Assembly (NCBI GenBank): GCA_964370315.1
Contig: CAYJIS010000001.1
Coordinates: 62,001 to 126,000, forward strand
Reading direction: 5' to 3'
Length of the DNA stretch: 64,000 nt
DNA from: CAYJFX01 sp964370315
Lineage (GTDB): Bacteria; Spirochaetota; Spirochaetia; Treponematales; Treponemataceae
The position numbers were made by a program, and so were the translations under genes. A model generated the notes under the pieces. That model did not search any database. It had not been told where the DNA came from and saw nothing but the letters and a program-made list of their open reading frames with translations. Of the stretch, positions 32,170-40,056 are shown piece after piece (positions within the stretch are counted from its first letter, which is position 1; the number at the start of each line of letters is the position of its first letter).

Positions 32170-32487
32170 TAATAATCCAAGCAGCCTAAACTCTGTGCCA
32201 CGGATGGCACTTAAACNNNNNNNNNNNNNNNNNNNNNNNNNNNNNNNNNNNNNNNNNNNNNNNNNNNNNNNNNNNNNNNNNNNNNNNNNNNNNNNNNNNN
32301 NNNNNNNNNNNNNNNNTCATTAGTCCTCGAGTTTATTGAAAATAAACTCGGTAGTTGAAGTTGACATGGATATTCACTTAATAATCCATGCAGCCTAAAC
32401 TCTGTGCCACGGATGGCACTTAAACTCATTAGTCCTCGAGTTTATTGAAAATAAACTCGGTAGTTGAAGTTGACATGGATGTCAACT
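32170..32487. repeat. Tandem 109-bp hairpin repeats spanning an assembly gap
   Basis: TCATTAGTCCTCGAGTTTATTG occurs at 32317 and again at 32426, a period of 109 bases. A further copy of the other half of the unit (AGCCTAAACTCTG) lies before the gap. Each unit holds two hairpins: GTGCCA-CGGA-TGGCAC and CGAGTTTATT-GAA-AATAAACTCG. At the array end there is a third, GTTGAAGTTGACA against TGTCAACTTCAAC (13 bp). The array fills the 385 bases between the LCP and rsfS genes. No T runs or coding frames are present. It was probably collapsed in assembly, so the true copy number is unknown. Confidence 0.85.
32217..32316. other. Assembly gap of 100 N
   Basis: Exactly 100 N, the conventional placeholder for a gap of unknown size, inside the repeat array. 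Confidence 0.99.
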
Positions 32488-33666
32488 TCAACGTACATAC
32501 CTCCCATCGAAATCTGTCCCTAACACAATTGTAAAGTCTACTAGCCTATTCCTAAACCCTTCTTGGCTACCAACTTCTTCTTGAACTATATTTGAACAGC
32601 GAATAAAGTCTCCTAAGGCTTTAGAAACTTCTTCATTTCCGATATGGTCAATAATGTATGTCTCTGTATGATCACTATGCTCTGCATTAATTACACTGGT
32701 AACATCATATCCTGTACTGCGGAGCAAACTAGCAGTATTTCCTGCAAGTCCTTGTATAGTAGTACCATTTTGAATTTCAAGTGCATACACCCTACTAAAT
32801 GTTGTATCTGTTATAAGAGCTGAAACAGTTTGCTTTAGGACTTCTTTTATTAGTTGTCCGTCATTTTGAGGAAACAAAAGCGTTTCACCATCTACGACTC
32901 TTTGCGACCCAGTTATTACTTGAGGAAAAAGTCTTTCAGCATCAATTTGCGATACGGTTTGCAGCAGATTTAGTAAATCATCAGATCCAATATTCGCACG
33001 CATCCTTTGTTCGTAAAACTTAAAAACATCTTTTGAAAACATTTCATTCTGGTTTTCATTTAGGGCCTTATAAAATGCTACTACGGCGTTTTGAGCTCGT
33101 AATTGTTTATCAGAATCATCTTCGTTATCATAGGTTAAGTACGTTACAATTTTATCCCCATCAATTCGTATTTGGCCTGATGGTAAAAGATAATACACCC
33201 CATTAATTACATCATCAATAGGTGACAATACTGAAATATATAAGCCCCCAAATAAATCCGACATAACTGAAAAATCTTGTAAATTAATTTCAATTGAAAA
33301 AGGGATTGTCATATCAACTAAGGTTTCTATTTCCTGCCTATAAGCATCTATTCCTTTTTCTATGTATACGGCATCGATACTATCAACTCTCTCTAAACTT
33401 TGATAAATTCCACCTGTATTGCCCAGAATATCTACCAAGGCCCCTCTCTTTGAAACGGGGTAATACGTTAATATTGTGGTAGAAATAGGCTCACCTGCAT
33501 CTTCTATAACAAGAAGCAACTTTATTATTTGATCATTTTTTAATACTTCTTCTACTACATTAACCTTGAGAGCAAAAAAAACAGTAAAGATTGTAATACC
33601 TAAAATGAGTGTAATAAGAGTAATAAAAATCGCATGTCTTCCACCTGCCATTATTTTCTTTGCCAT
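32488..33666 (-). CDS. LytR-CpsA-Psr (LCP) family protein with LytR_C domain
   Basis: A 392-residue membrane-anchored protein from the ATG at 33666 (GGAG upstream; an upstream in-frame ATG lacks one). One membrane helix lies at about 13-36. The LCP core is seen in TILTYYPVSKRGALVDILGNTG and DLFGGLYISVLSPIDD, with YLLPSGQIRIDGDKIVTYLTY. The C-terminal LytR_C domain is FSRVYALEIQNGTTIQGLAG. LCP proteins ligate polymers to peptidoglycan in Gram-positives; their task in spirochaetes is unclear. Gene order after yqeK is conserved. Confidence 0.85.
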   Translation of the reverse strand: MAKKIMAGGRHAIFITLITLILGITIFTVFFALKVNVVEEVLKNDQIIKLLLVIEDAGEPISTTILTYYPVSKRGALVDILGNTGGIYQSLERVDSIDAVYIEKGIDAYRQEIETLVDMTIPFSIEINLQDFSVMSDLFGGLYISVLSPIDDVINGVYYLLPSGQIRIDGDKIVTYLTYDNEDDSDKQLRAQNAVVAFYKALNENQNEMFSKDVFKFYEQRMRANIGSDDLLNLLQTVSQIDAERLFPQVITGSQRVVDGETLLFPQNDGQLIKEVLKQTVSALITDTTFSRVYALEIQNGTTIQGLAGNTASLLRSTGYDVTSVINAEHSDHTETYIIDHIGNEEVSKALGDFIRCSNIVQEEVGSQEGFRNRLVDFTIVLGTDFDGRYVR

Positions 33667-33716
33667 ATCAATCTCCAACCTATGCATAAAATACTTATAA
33701 TAAGTATATCACTTTT

Positions 33717-34283
33717 TTATGTATAAAACCATAGTGCTTCTTCAAAAACTTCAACATTGCGCTCCCGTCTTTTTTCGACAGTTTCAGCCAATACATGTTC
33801 AAGCATATCATCCAAAGACAATTCTAACAAATTTTCACGCTTTGCAGAAGACATATACGGTCTACCTGGTTCAATTTTATCTGCAATACAAACAATTTTT
33901 GCAAGATTACACATGTCCTTTTTTCCAAACGTATGAGCAGATATTGCTTCCAATACTTGATCATTTTTTACATTAAATGTTTCTTTTAATATATGTGCAG
34001 CTACAAAACCATGCAAAAGAGATGGTCTTTTTTTTTCTGAATCACTAAGAACCTTTTTTTCTTTTTTAGCCACTTCTAAAAGCTTCTTTTTATCCATTTC
34101 TTTACACATATCATGAAAAAGACCAGCAAAATATCCAAGGTTTTCATCTTCATTAAATTTAATGCACAGTTCCTTAGCCAATTCAGCTACTCTTTCACTA
34201 TGCTCATATCTTGCAGTAGATATAGAAGCAAGTGTATACAAGCGTATTCGTTCAAATTCTTTGTCATCAATATCAACTGGCAT
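33717..34283 (-). CDS. yqeK: YqeK-type HD-domain hydrolase
   Basis: A 188-residue HD-superfamily protein, probably a symmetrical Ap4A hydrolase like YqeK of Bacillus. Metal ligands are visible in YEHSERVAELA (His), FAGLFHDMCKEM (His-Asp), SLLHGFVAAHIL and AISAHTFGKKDM. KIVCIADKIEPGR gives the late Asp. It overlaps nadD by 11 bases; the pair is common in Firmicutes and spirochaetes. Confidence 0.92.
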   Translation of the reverse strand: MPVDIDDKEFERIRLYTLASISTARYEHSERVAELAKELCIKFNEDENLGYFAGLFHDMCKEMDKKKLLEVAKKEKKVLSDSEKKRPSLLHGFVAAHILKETFNVKNDQVLEAISAHTFGKKDMCNLAKIVCIADKIEPGRPYMSSAKRENLLELSLDDMLEHVLAETVEKRRERNVEVFEEALWFYT

Positions 34284-34863
34284 ACAATTCCTCTTTTAAA
34301 ATATATTCATAAACTTCGCTAGGAACTAAGTGTTTCCATTCTTTTTTTTGTTGTATCAAATCTCGTATCATATGTGAAGATATATCCAAGTTTTCGTTTT
34401 CTAAATAAGTACATGGATATGAAAACAAATCACTGTCATTTATTTTTTGTACGTTACTAGTTCTCTTTGCAAGCAAAATATCAACCCGCTCTACTAGCAA
34501 GTCAACATTTTTCCACAAGTTAAAAGTATCAACTAAATCTTCTCCAATAATTAAACCAACTTTTCCTTGTAATTTTTCTGAATACTTTTTTTCTATAAAA
34601 AAAATTGTTTCAATTGTGTATGAAACTCCTTGTCGATCCATTTCACAGGTTTCAATTTCAAAGCAGCTATTTATACTTACTGCTCTTTTTAACATTTCAA
34701 GGCGTTGAGCATCACTAGCTCCTTGAGCTAATTCTTTATGTGGAGGTTTAAATGCAGGAACAAACAATACTTTGTTATAACCCTTTTTAAGAACCTCTGT
34801 TGCGAGCATTATATGTGCATTATGAACTGGATTAAACGATCCCCCAAGAATTGCAATTTTCAT
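34273..34863 (-). CDS. nadD: Nicotinate-nucleotide adenylyltransferase
   Basis: A 196-residue enzyme forming deamido-NAD from NaMN and ATP. The nucleotidyltransferase signature GGSFNPVHNAH is at residues 8-18, and the C-terminal ISSTxxR-type motif appears as LDISSHMIRDLI. The start codon shares a base with the obg stop (TAATG), so translation is coupled. Confidence 0.95.
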   Translation of the reverse strand: MKIAILGGSFNPVHNAHIMLATEVLKKGYNKVLFVPAFKPPHKELAQGASDAQRLEMLKRAVSINSCFEIETCEMDRQGVSYTIETIFFIEKKYSEKLQGKVGLIIGEDLVDTFNLWKNVDLLVERVDILLAKRTSNVQKINDSDLFSYPCTYLENENLDISSHMIRDLIQQKKEWKHLVPSEVYEYILKEELYAS

Positions 34864-35981
34864 TATTCACTGCCAGGATACTGTACCATCTCGTCATCAT
34901 CTTCGGTGTAAGTATTTCTTGCTTTTAAGAAATCGCTTTTTTCTGCTTCAAAAGAATTGGCAGCATTTAAATCATCTTTTTTACGCAAACCTTCAGCTAC
35001 AAGTGTAATGAGAGCACTCTTTACTTTATCCAATCCTTCTTTTGTATGTATAGACATCGGAATACACACAATGTCTTTATATTTTTCACTTAACTCTACT
35101 GCTCTAACTTCTGCACCCTTTACATCTATTTTATTCAAAAGCAAAATACTCGGCTTTTTTAAAATAGGTTTTGAAAAGGACGCTAATTCTTCTCGTAACT
35201 TTTCATACGCATCTAGATAATTTTCATCTGAGCAATCAATTAAAAATGCAAGACCTTGAGTTCTTGAAATATGCTTTAAGAATCGAATTCCAAGCCCAGC
35301 TCCTTCGCTTGCACCTTCTATTATTCCTGGTATATCAGCAATAACAAATGATTCTTCATCATCAACATGCAATACACCGAGATTTGGAATTTTAGTTGTA
35401 AATGGGTATGGGGCAATTTTTGGACGTGCATTCGTTAAAAAATCAAGTAACGATGATTTCCCTGCATTTGGAAAACCCACAAGACCTATATCGGCCATAA
35501 TACTTAATTCTATTCGAAGTTTTTTAACTTCAGCTTCCCCTCCGGGATTTGCGCGTCTTGGTGCTTGTGTAACGGAGCTTTTAAAGTGTACATTACCCCA
35601 GCCGCCATTACCACCTTTTAAATATAAGAACTCTTCATCTTCACTCTCAGTAGTAAACTCGCACACAAAGATACCAGTTTCAGCCTCCACAACACGTGTG
35701 CCAGGTGGCAGAAAAACTACTACATCTTCACCATCGGCGCCATAGCGATTACTACCACTACCGTCTCCACCATTTCGTGCTTTAAATACATGTTGTTTAC
35801 GTAAATGTGATAAGGTTCTGAGATTTCTTTTTACGCGGAAAATAACATCGCCGCCACGACCGCCGTCTCCACCGGCCGGACCACCATTAGGCACATACTT
35901 TTCTCGTCGAAATGCTATGCACCCGTTTCCACCTTTGCCGGAACGAACTTCAATGACAGCTTCGTCTGCAAATTGGATCAC
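34863..35981 (-). CDS. obg: Obg/CgtA GTPase
   Basis: A 372-residue GTPase involved in 50S assembly and the stress response. The glycine-rich Obg fold occupies residues 1-158 (RSGKGGNGCIAFRREKYVPNGG). G1 is GFPNAGKSS, switch II is IADIPGIIEGASEGAGLG, and G4 is LNKID. The C terminus is a short acidic tail. It starts at GTG 35981, sharing one base with the rpmA stop (TAGTG). Confidence 0.97.
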   Translation of the reverse strand: MIQFADEAVIEVRSGKGGNGCIAFRREKYVPNGGPAGGDGGRGGDVIFRVKRNLRTLSHLRKQHVFKARNGGDGSGSNRYGADGEDVVVFLPPGTRVVEAETGIFVCEFTTESEDEEFLYLKGGNGGWGNVHFKSSVTQAPRRANPGGEAEVKKLRIELSIMADIGLVGFPNAGKSSLLDFLTNARPKIAPYPFTTKIPNLGVLHVDDEESFVIADIPGIIEGASEGAGLGIRFLKHISRTQGLAFLIDCSDENYLDAYEKLREELASFSKPILKKPSILLLNKIDVKGAEVRAVELSEKYKDIVCIPMSIHTKEGLDKVKSALITLVAEGLRKKDDLNAANSFEAEKSDFLKARNTYTEDDDEMVQYPGSE

Positions 35982-36235
35982 TAGTTTGCGGCTACGATTG
36001 ATGCAAGTTTTCTACCCTTGCGTTCATGATATAGTACATTACCTGTTTCAGTTGCAAACAAGGTATCATCTTTTCCTCGGCCAACATTGTCGCCAGGATG
36101 AATTTTTGTACCACGTTGGCGAACGAGAATAGAGCCAGCAGTTACAAATTCTCCGCCGTATGCTTTTACGCCTAAGTATTTAGGATTTGAGTCGCGTCCA
36201 TTTTTAGCGCCGCTACCACCCTTTTTTCGTGCCAT
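35981..36235 (-). CDS. rpmA: 50S ribosomal protein L27
   Basis: An 84-residue protein whose N terminus reaches the peptidyl-transferase centre. GGAGG lies 7 bases before the ATG at 36235, giving MARKKGGSGAKNGRDSNPKY directly. The further upstream in-frame codons (GNFHANWRHI) do not contain the LxLQFFA-type extension that Prp cleaves in Firmicutes. So L27 here seems to be made in its mature form although a prp gene lies next to it. Confidence 0.97.
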   Translation of the reverse strand: MARKKGGSGAKNGRDSNPKYLGVKAYGGEFVTAGSILVRQRGTKIHPGDNVGRGKDDTLFATETGNVLYHERKGRKLASIVAAN

Positions 36236-36278
36236 AATATGCCTCCAGTTAGCATGAAAATTGCCTAAGGGCAACTTT

Positions 36279-36635
36279 CTAGTTAATAGTAATTTTTAAG
36301 GACACATGCTGAGGATACTCGGAACATAGCGAAGTAAGTCCATTTTCTAAAAAATCCCTAGCATACATCAATAACGAAGAGAGCTCTTTTTCTTGCTCTT
36401 TATCGCTACTTTGTTCTTTTTTTATAACGCAAAACGACAGTGTTCCACGTTTTAAAGCTTTCGCTTTTGTTTCTATATTTTTATTTGTTTCTAATACACT
36501 CAGTGTTGTTCTCAACAAGCATGTAACTGCTGCACATACTATATCACTTCCTTTTTTTGAAAAAAAAGAATGTCCTTCTGCGTCTACTGAAACAAACTCT
36601 CCAGTTTTGGTGCGAACAAGTACAATTTGTATCAT
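36279..36635 (-). CDS. prp: Ribosomal-processing cysteine protease Prp (YsxB family)
   Basis: A 118-residue protein between rplU and rpmA, the conserved prp position. The catalytic dyad is at the family positions: His22 (DAEGHS) and Cys34 (GSDIVCAAVTCLL). In Firmicutes Prp removes an N-terminal extension of L27. That substrate feature is missing from L27 in this window, so another target, or a chaperone-like role, must be considered. Confidence 0.9.
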   Translation of the reverse strand: MIQIVLVRTKTGEFVSVDAEGHSFFSKKGSDIVCAAVTCLLRTTLSVLETNKNIETKAKALKRGTLSFCVIKKEQSSDKEQEKELSSLLMYARDFLENGLTSLCSEYPQHVSLKITIN

Positions 36636-36652
36636 GAAACACCAATAACTAT

Positions 36653-36988
36653 TTATTCACCAGCTTGCGCAGCTGAACCTAGTTTAATTCCTGTTACACG
36701 AATATTAGTATAACGTTGTCTATGTCCGATTGTTCTGTGATAATCTTTTTTGCTTTTGTATTTGTATACAATTACTTTTTTATCTTTGAATGTATCTTCC
36801 ACAGTAGCTTCTACTACAGCGCCTTTTACATAAGGAGTACCAATAACAACATTTTTGTCATCATTAACCATTACTACTGTATCAATAGAAATAGATTTTC
36901 CTTGTTCAATATCAATTTTGTCAACTCTGATGAGGGCATCTTTTTCAGCTTTATACTGTTTTCCCTTATACTCGATGAGTGCGTACAT
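36653..36988 (-). CDS. rplU: 50S ribosomal protein L21
   Basis: A 111-residue ribosomal protein binding 23S rRNA. It starts MYALIEYKGKQYKAEKDALIRV and carries the late basic motif KYKSKKDYHRTIGHRQRYTNI, both diagnostic. It is the first gene of the rplU-prp-rpmA-obg-nadD-yqeK-LCP operon and is preceded by a structured leader and a good promoter. GAGGTG precedes the ATG. Confidence 0.97.
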   Translation of the reverse strand: MYALIEYKGKQYKAEKDALIRVDKIDIEQGKSISIDTVVMVNDDKNVVIGTPYVKGAVVEATVEDTFKDKKVIVYKYKSKKDYHRTIGHRQRYTNIRVTGIKLGSAAQAGE

Positions 36989-37077
36989 GTAACACCTCTA
37001 TAATTTCCTAAAGTTAAATGGGCAGAAAACCTGCCTTGCACTTTGACAAAACGGGGATAGTCAAAACGCTAGACCGT
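36989..37077 (-). promoter_or_regulatory. Structured leader of the rplU operon
   Basis: The roughly 80-base 5' leader contains two small hairpins on the - strand: TTTGAC/GTCAAA (arms at 37060-37065 and 37042-37047) and GGCAG/CTGCC (arms at 37031-37035 and 37021-37025). The placement fits an autoregulatory ribosomal-protein leader, but I cannot match it to a named L21 motif. Confidence 0.4.
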
Positions 37078-37107
37078 ATTTTATCAAATTTTCCAGTGTA
37101 TTGTCAA
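37078..37107 (-). promoter_or_regulatory. Promoter of the rplU operon
   Basis: On the - strand TTGACA (37107-37102) and TAAAAT (37083-37078) are 18 bases apart; the start would be near 37071. Confidence 0.7.
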
Positions 37108-37178
37108 GTAGTTTAGAAGTACTAAGAACATATAATTATATAATATAGTAAAAAAACTAAAAAAAAATCATTGCTACA

Positions 37179-37207
37179 TTGACACAGTCTTATAAAAAAG
37201 TTAGACT
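37179..37207 (+). promoter_or_regulatory. Promoter of the NMT1/SsuA-type ABC operon
   Basis: TTGACA (37179-37184) and TAGACT (37202-37207) are 17 bases apart. A second -10-like TATAAT lies at 37213-37218 without a matching -35. Confidence 0.55.
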
Positions 37208-37241
37208 ACCTTTATAATATAAATACATCAAGGAGATTCAC

Positions 37242-38225
37242 ATGAAAAAAATCATTACAACAATAATAACAAGTTTGCTATTATTCACACTTATTGCTTG
37301 TGGAGAAAAAAACTCAAGCATCGAGTCTATTCAAGTATCTGGCTTAAACGGTCCATCTAGCATTGGCTTAGCGTATTTATTTGAAAACCCGCCAATTATT
37401 GAGGGAATTCAAACTAATTTTGAAGTAAATGCAAGCCCAGATGTACTCTTACCAAAATTACTTAAAGGTGAAGTTGATATTGGAATATTACCAATTAACG
37501 CTGCAGCAAAGGTTTACAATGCTAATAACGGCGCAATAATGCTAGCAGGAATAACAGGAAATGGCATGATGTCAATTGTAAGTAAAGATTCATCAATTAC
37601 TAGTTTAGATAACTTAAAAGGCAAGAGGCTAACCGTAGCAGGACAGGGCGGCACCCCTGAATACTTAATTCGCTATCTTTGCAAGCAAATGAATATTGAA
37701 ACAGGCATTGGCGAAAACGCAATTGAACTTGACTTTTCTATTCCAACAGCAGAAATTGCAGCTGCTCTCATTAGTGGAAAAATTGAACATGCCCTACTCG
37801 TTGAACCTTTTGCAAGTGTTGCAATAATGCAAGACACATCGAAAGAAGTAACACGTGTTATTGATATTCAAAGTCTATATATGAAAATAAGTGGCAACGA
37901 TGAAAACTATCCAGTTACAGCCTTAGTTGTAAGAAGTGATTTTGCAAACGAAAACGCAAAAATTTTACGAGAGTTTTTAGAAAATGTAAAAATATCAATT
38001 AATTGGGTAAATGAAAACCCTAGTGAAGCAGGAACCTTAGTTGAAAAGCACGCTCTTGGATTAAAGGCACCAATTGTTACACGCTCTATTCCAACATCAT
38101 CATTACAATGGACATCTGCAATAGATTCAAAACAAAGCGTGGAAGATTTACTTGGATTATTTTTAGCAGCTAACCCAGACTCAATTGGCGGAAAATTGCC
38201 TGAGAGAGAGTTTTATTTTAAATAA
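37242..38225 (+). CDS. ABC transporter substrate-binding lipoprotein, NMT1/SsuA type
   Basis: A 327-residue lipoprotein; the signal ends in lipobox LIAC. The core follows the NMT1/SsuA/TauA fold: GLNGPSSIGLAYL at the start, LLPKLLKGEVDIGILPINAAAKVYNAN, TSLDNLKGKRLTVAGQGGTPEYLIRYL and FANENAKILREFLE. Ligands in this family include sulfonates, thiamin pyrimidine precursor, nitrate and others; I cannot tell which. AAGGAG precedes the ATG. A hairpin follows the stop, before the permease gene. Confidence 0.85.
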   Translation: MKKIITTIITSLLLFTLIACGEKNSSIESIQVSGLNGPSSIGLAYLFENPPIIEGIQTNFEVNASPDVLLPKLLKGEVDIGILPINAAAKVYNANNGAIMLAGITGNGMMSIVSKDSSITSLDNLKGKRLTVAGQGGTPEYLIRYLCKQMNIETGIGENAIELDFSIPTAEIAAALISGKIEHALLVEPFASVAIMQDTSKEVTRVIDIQSLYMKISGNDENYPVTALVVRSDFANENAKILREFLENVKISINWVNENPSEAGTLVEKHALGLKAPIVTRSIPTSSLQWTSAIDSKQSVEDLLGLFLAANPDSIGGKLPEREFYFK

Positions 38226-38239
38226 TGGTAAGAGTTTTT

Positions 38240-38267
38240 GTGGTGCAAACACTTGGCTTTGCACCAC
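38240..38267 (+). terminator. Perfect intercistronic hairpin after the binding-protein gene
   Basis: GTGGTGCAAA (38240-38249) pairs with TTTGCACCAC (38258-38267) around 8 bases. No T run follows, so it more likely protects the 3' end of the binding-protein message than terminates fully. Confidence 0.55.
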
Positions 38268-38328
38268 CATGCATCATTGTGACAGCTAGTGAAAGATACG
38301 GATAAAAATATATGAGGATAGTTTTGAT

Positions 38329-39102
38329 ATGCAAAAAAAGAACACACTAAATGCTATTTTCTTCTCGTTTTTATTACCTATTACCGTAATACTTTTACTT
38401 TGGGTTTTACAAAGCAAAAGTATAGCATCACCCCTCATTTTTCCAAGTCCTAACCTTGTTTTTATAAGTTTAGTGGAGCTTGTGCAAACTAGTGCATTTT
38501 GGAAAAACATTCTTTTTACAACAGGAAGAACACTCTATTCTTTTTTACTTTCACTTGCACTTTCAATAATACTTGGCTGCATAACTGGTTTTTCCAAAAA
38601 AACAGAGCAATTTTTTTCATTTCCAATGAGCATCATAAAAACGGCACCTGTCGTTTCTTTTATTTTACTGGCTATTTTTTGGTTCTCAACAAATATGGTA
38701 AATGTATTCATTGGCGTATTGATGACACTCCCAGTAATGACAGGTGCTATAGCACAAGGTGTAAAAAAAATAGACAAAAAACTTGTTGACATGGCAAACG
38801 TGTATCAATTTTCTCAATTACAAAAGATTCAGCATATTATTGTGCCCCAAGTAATGCCATACTTTTTTTCTGGATGCATTACAGCGTTTGCTCTTTCATG
38901 GAAAGTAGTTGTTGCAAGTGAAGTTTTAAGCCTACCAAAACAGGGCATAGGAACTGCTCTTCAAATGAGTAAAGTGCATATAGAAACAGCCGATGTATTT
39001 GCATACACCATTGCAACTATCATCTTGAGTTTCTTCTTTGAAAAAATACTCACAGTTGTTATTTACAGGAAAAGTAAATTTACTAAGGCTGGCACAATAT
39101 GA
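38329..39102 (+). CDS. ABC transporter permease, SsuC/TauC type
   Basis: A 257-residue inner-membrane protein with about six helices. The start LPITVILLLWVLQSKSIASPLIFPSPNLVFISL, the FTTGRTLYSFLLSLALSIILGCITGF segment and the EAA-like loop DMANVYQFSQLQKIQHIIVPQVMPYF match the BPD_transp_1 nitrate/sulfonate/taurine group. SWKVVVASEVL and the final helix also fit. It overlaps the ATPase gene by 4 bases. Confidence 0.87.
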   Translation: MQKKNTLNAIFFSFLLPITVILLLWVLQSKSIASPLIFPSPNLVFISLVELVQTSAFWKNILFTTGRTLYSFLLSLALSIILGCITGFSKKTEQFFSFPMSIIKTAPVVSFILLAIFWFSTNMVNVFIGVLMTLPVMTGAIAQGVKKIDKKLVDMANVYQFSQLQKIQHIIVPQVMPYFFSGCITAFALSWKVVVASEVLSLPKQGIGTALQMSKVHIETADVFAYTIATIILSFFFEKILTVVIYRKSKFTKAGTI

Positions 39103-39836
39103 GTACCGTATCAATAAACAACATTTCACTAATCCGTGGAACAAAAACCATTTTTGATAATTTTTCACTAAACATCGATAAAAACAAAACAACTGCTATT
39201 ATCGCATCATCGGGAGCGGGAAAAACAACTCTATTAGATATTATTTGCAAACGACTATCTGTCGAAAACGGAAGCATTTACAGTGATAGTGATAAAATAT
39301 CATACGTCTTTCAAGAAGACAGGCTTCTTTCTTGGCACACAGTAAAAAAAAATATAGCCCTTCCACTTGAAAAAATACATATACCTCTAGAAGAAAAAAA
39401 TGCGCGAGTGAAAAAATATATTTCACTTTGTGCACTTGACGATAAAATATACGAAAAACCGAACAATCTTTCAGGCGGCGAAAAACAGAGAGTTTCTATA
39501 GCCAGAGCTTTTGCCTACCCATCAAACCTATTACTCATGGATGAAGCTTTTCAGTCACTTGATTTACACATAAAATTTCAGCTATTAGAGCTTTTTGATA
39601 GTTTAATACAAACAGAAAGACGAACATCAATACTTGTAACACATGATATCAGAGAAGCACTTTCAATAGCGGATAGAATCATTGTTCTCAAAGGAAGCCC
39701 CTTAAACATTGAACTTGATGTAGAAATCACACAAAGCAAAACCGAAACCATACGAAACAAATACATTCACTTGTCTAAAGAAAATATTTCTCTACAAGAA
39801 AAAATATTGAATATACTTTCACAAAGTAATTCTTAG
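39099..39836 (+). CDS. ABC transporter ATPase, SsuB/TauB type
   Basis: A 245-residue ATPase. Walker A is ASSGAGKTT, the Q-loop is YVFQEDRLLSWHTV, the signature is LSGGEKQRVSIARAFA, Walker B is LLLMDEAFQSLD, and the switch His is in LVTHDIREALSIADR. The QEDRLLPW-like segment is typical of the nitrate/sulfonate/taurine subfamily. It completes the three-gene importer. Confidence 0.9.
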   Translation: MSTVSINNISLIRGTKTIFDNFSLNIDKNKTTAIIASSGAGKTTLLDIICKRLSVENGSIYSDSDKISYVFQEDRLLSWHTVKKNIALPLEKIHIPLEEKNARVKKYISLCALDDKIYEKPNNLSGGEKQRVSIARAFAYPSNLLLMDEAFQSLDLHIKFQLLELFDSLIQTERRTSILVTHDIREALSIADRIIVLKGSPLNIELDVEITQSKTETIRNKYIHLSKENISLQEKILNILSQSNS

Positions 39837-40008
39837 TTTTTTATAAAAAAGAATTATGGTTAAATTAATTTGAATATTCGAGAGAGCAATACCAACTACT
39901 ACATGCATACTATTATTATTTTTGCTTTACAGTCAGAAGGATTAATCTTTAATGGACAAGTAAATCAACGGAATGCATTAATATGTGAAAAAAAACAAAA
40001 TCATGCTA

Positions 40009-40037
40009 TTAACTTTTTTTTCTAAATGTGTTACAAT
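40009..40037 (+). promoter_or_regulatory. Promoter of xseA
   Basis: TTAACT (40009-40014) and TACAAT (40032-40037) are 17 bases apart, about 13 bases before the GTG start region with AAGGA between. Confidence 0.5.
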
Positions 40038-40056
40038 CAAATCATAAGGAATAATT

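Noticed and set aside
32170..32487. Integron attC or CRISPR interpretation of the 109-bp repeats
   Set aside because: The RYYYAAC/GTTRRRY core pairs of attC sites are not found in the right places, and the units are contiguous with no unique spacers, so neither integron nor CRISPR fits.
36235..36274. Upstream extension of L27 (13 more residues)
   Set aside because: GGAGG sits directly before the later ATG, and the extra residues (GNFHANWRHI) are untranslated leader in appearance, not a Prp cleavage peptide.
39903..40046. Small + strand frame of 47 codons before xseA
   Set aside because: No ribosome site, it runs through the xseA promoter, and the sequence resembles no protein I know.
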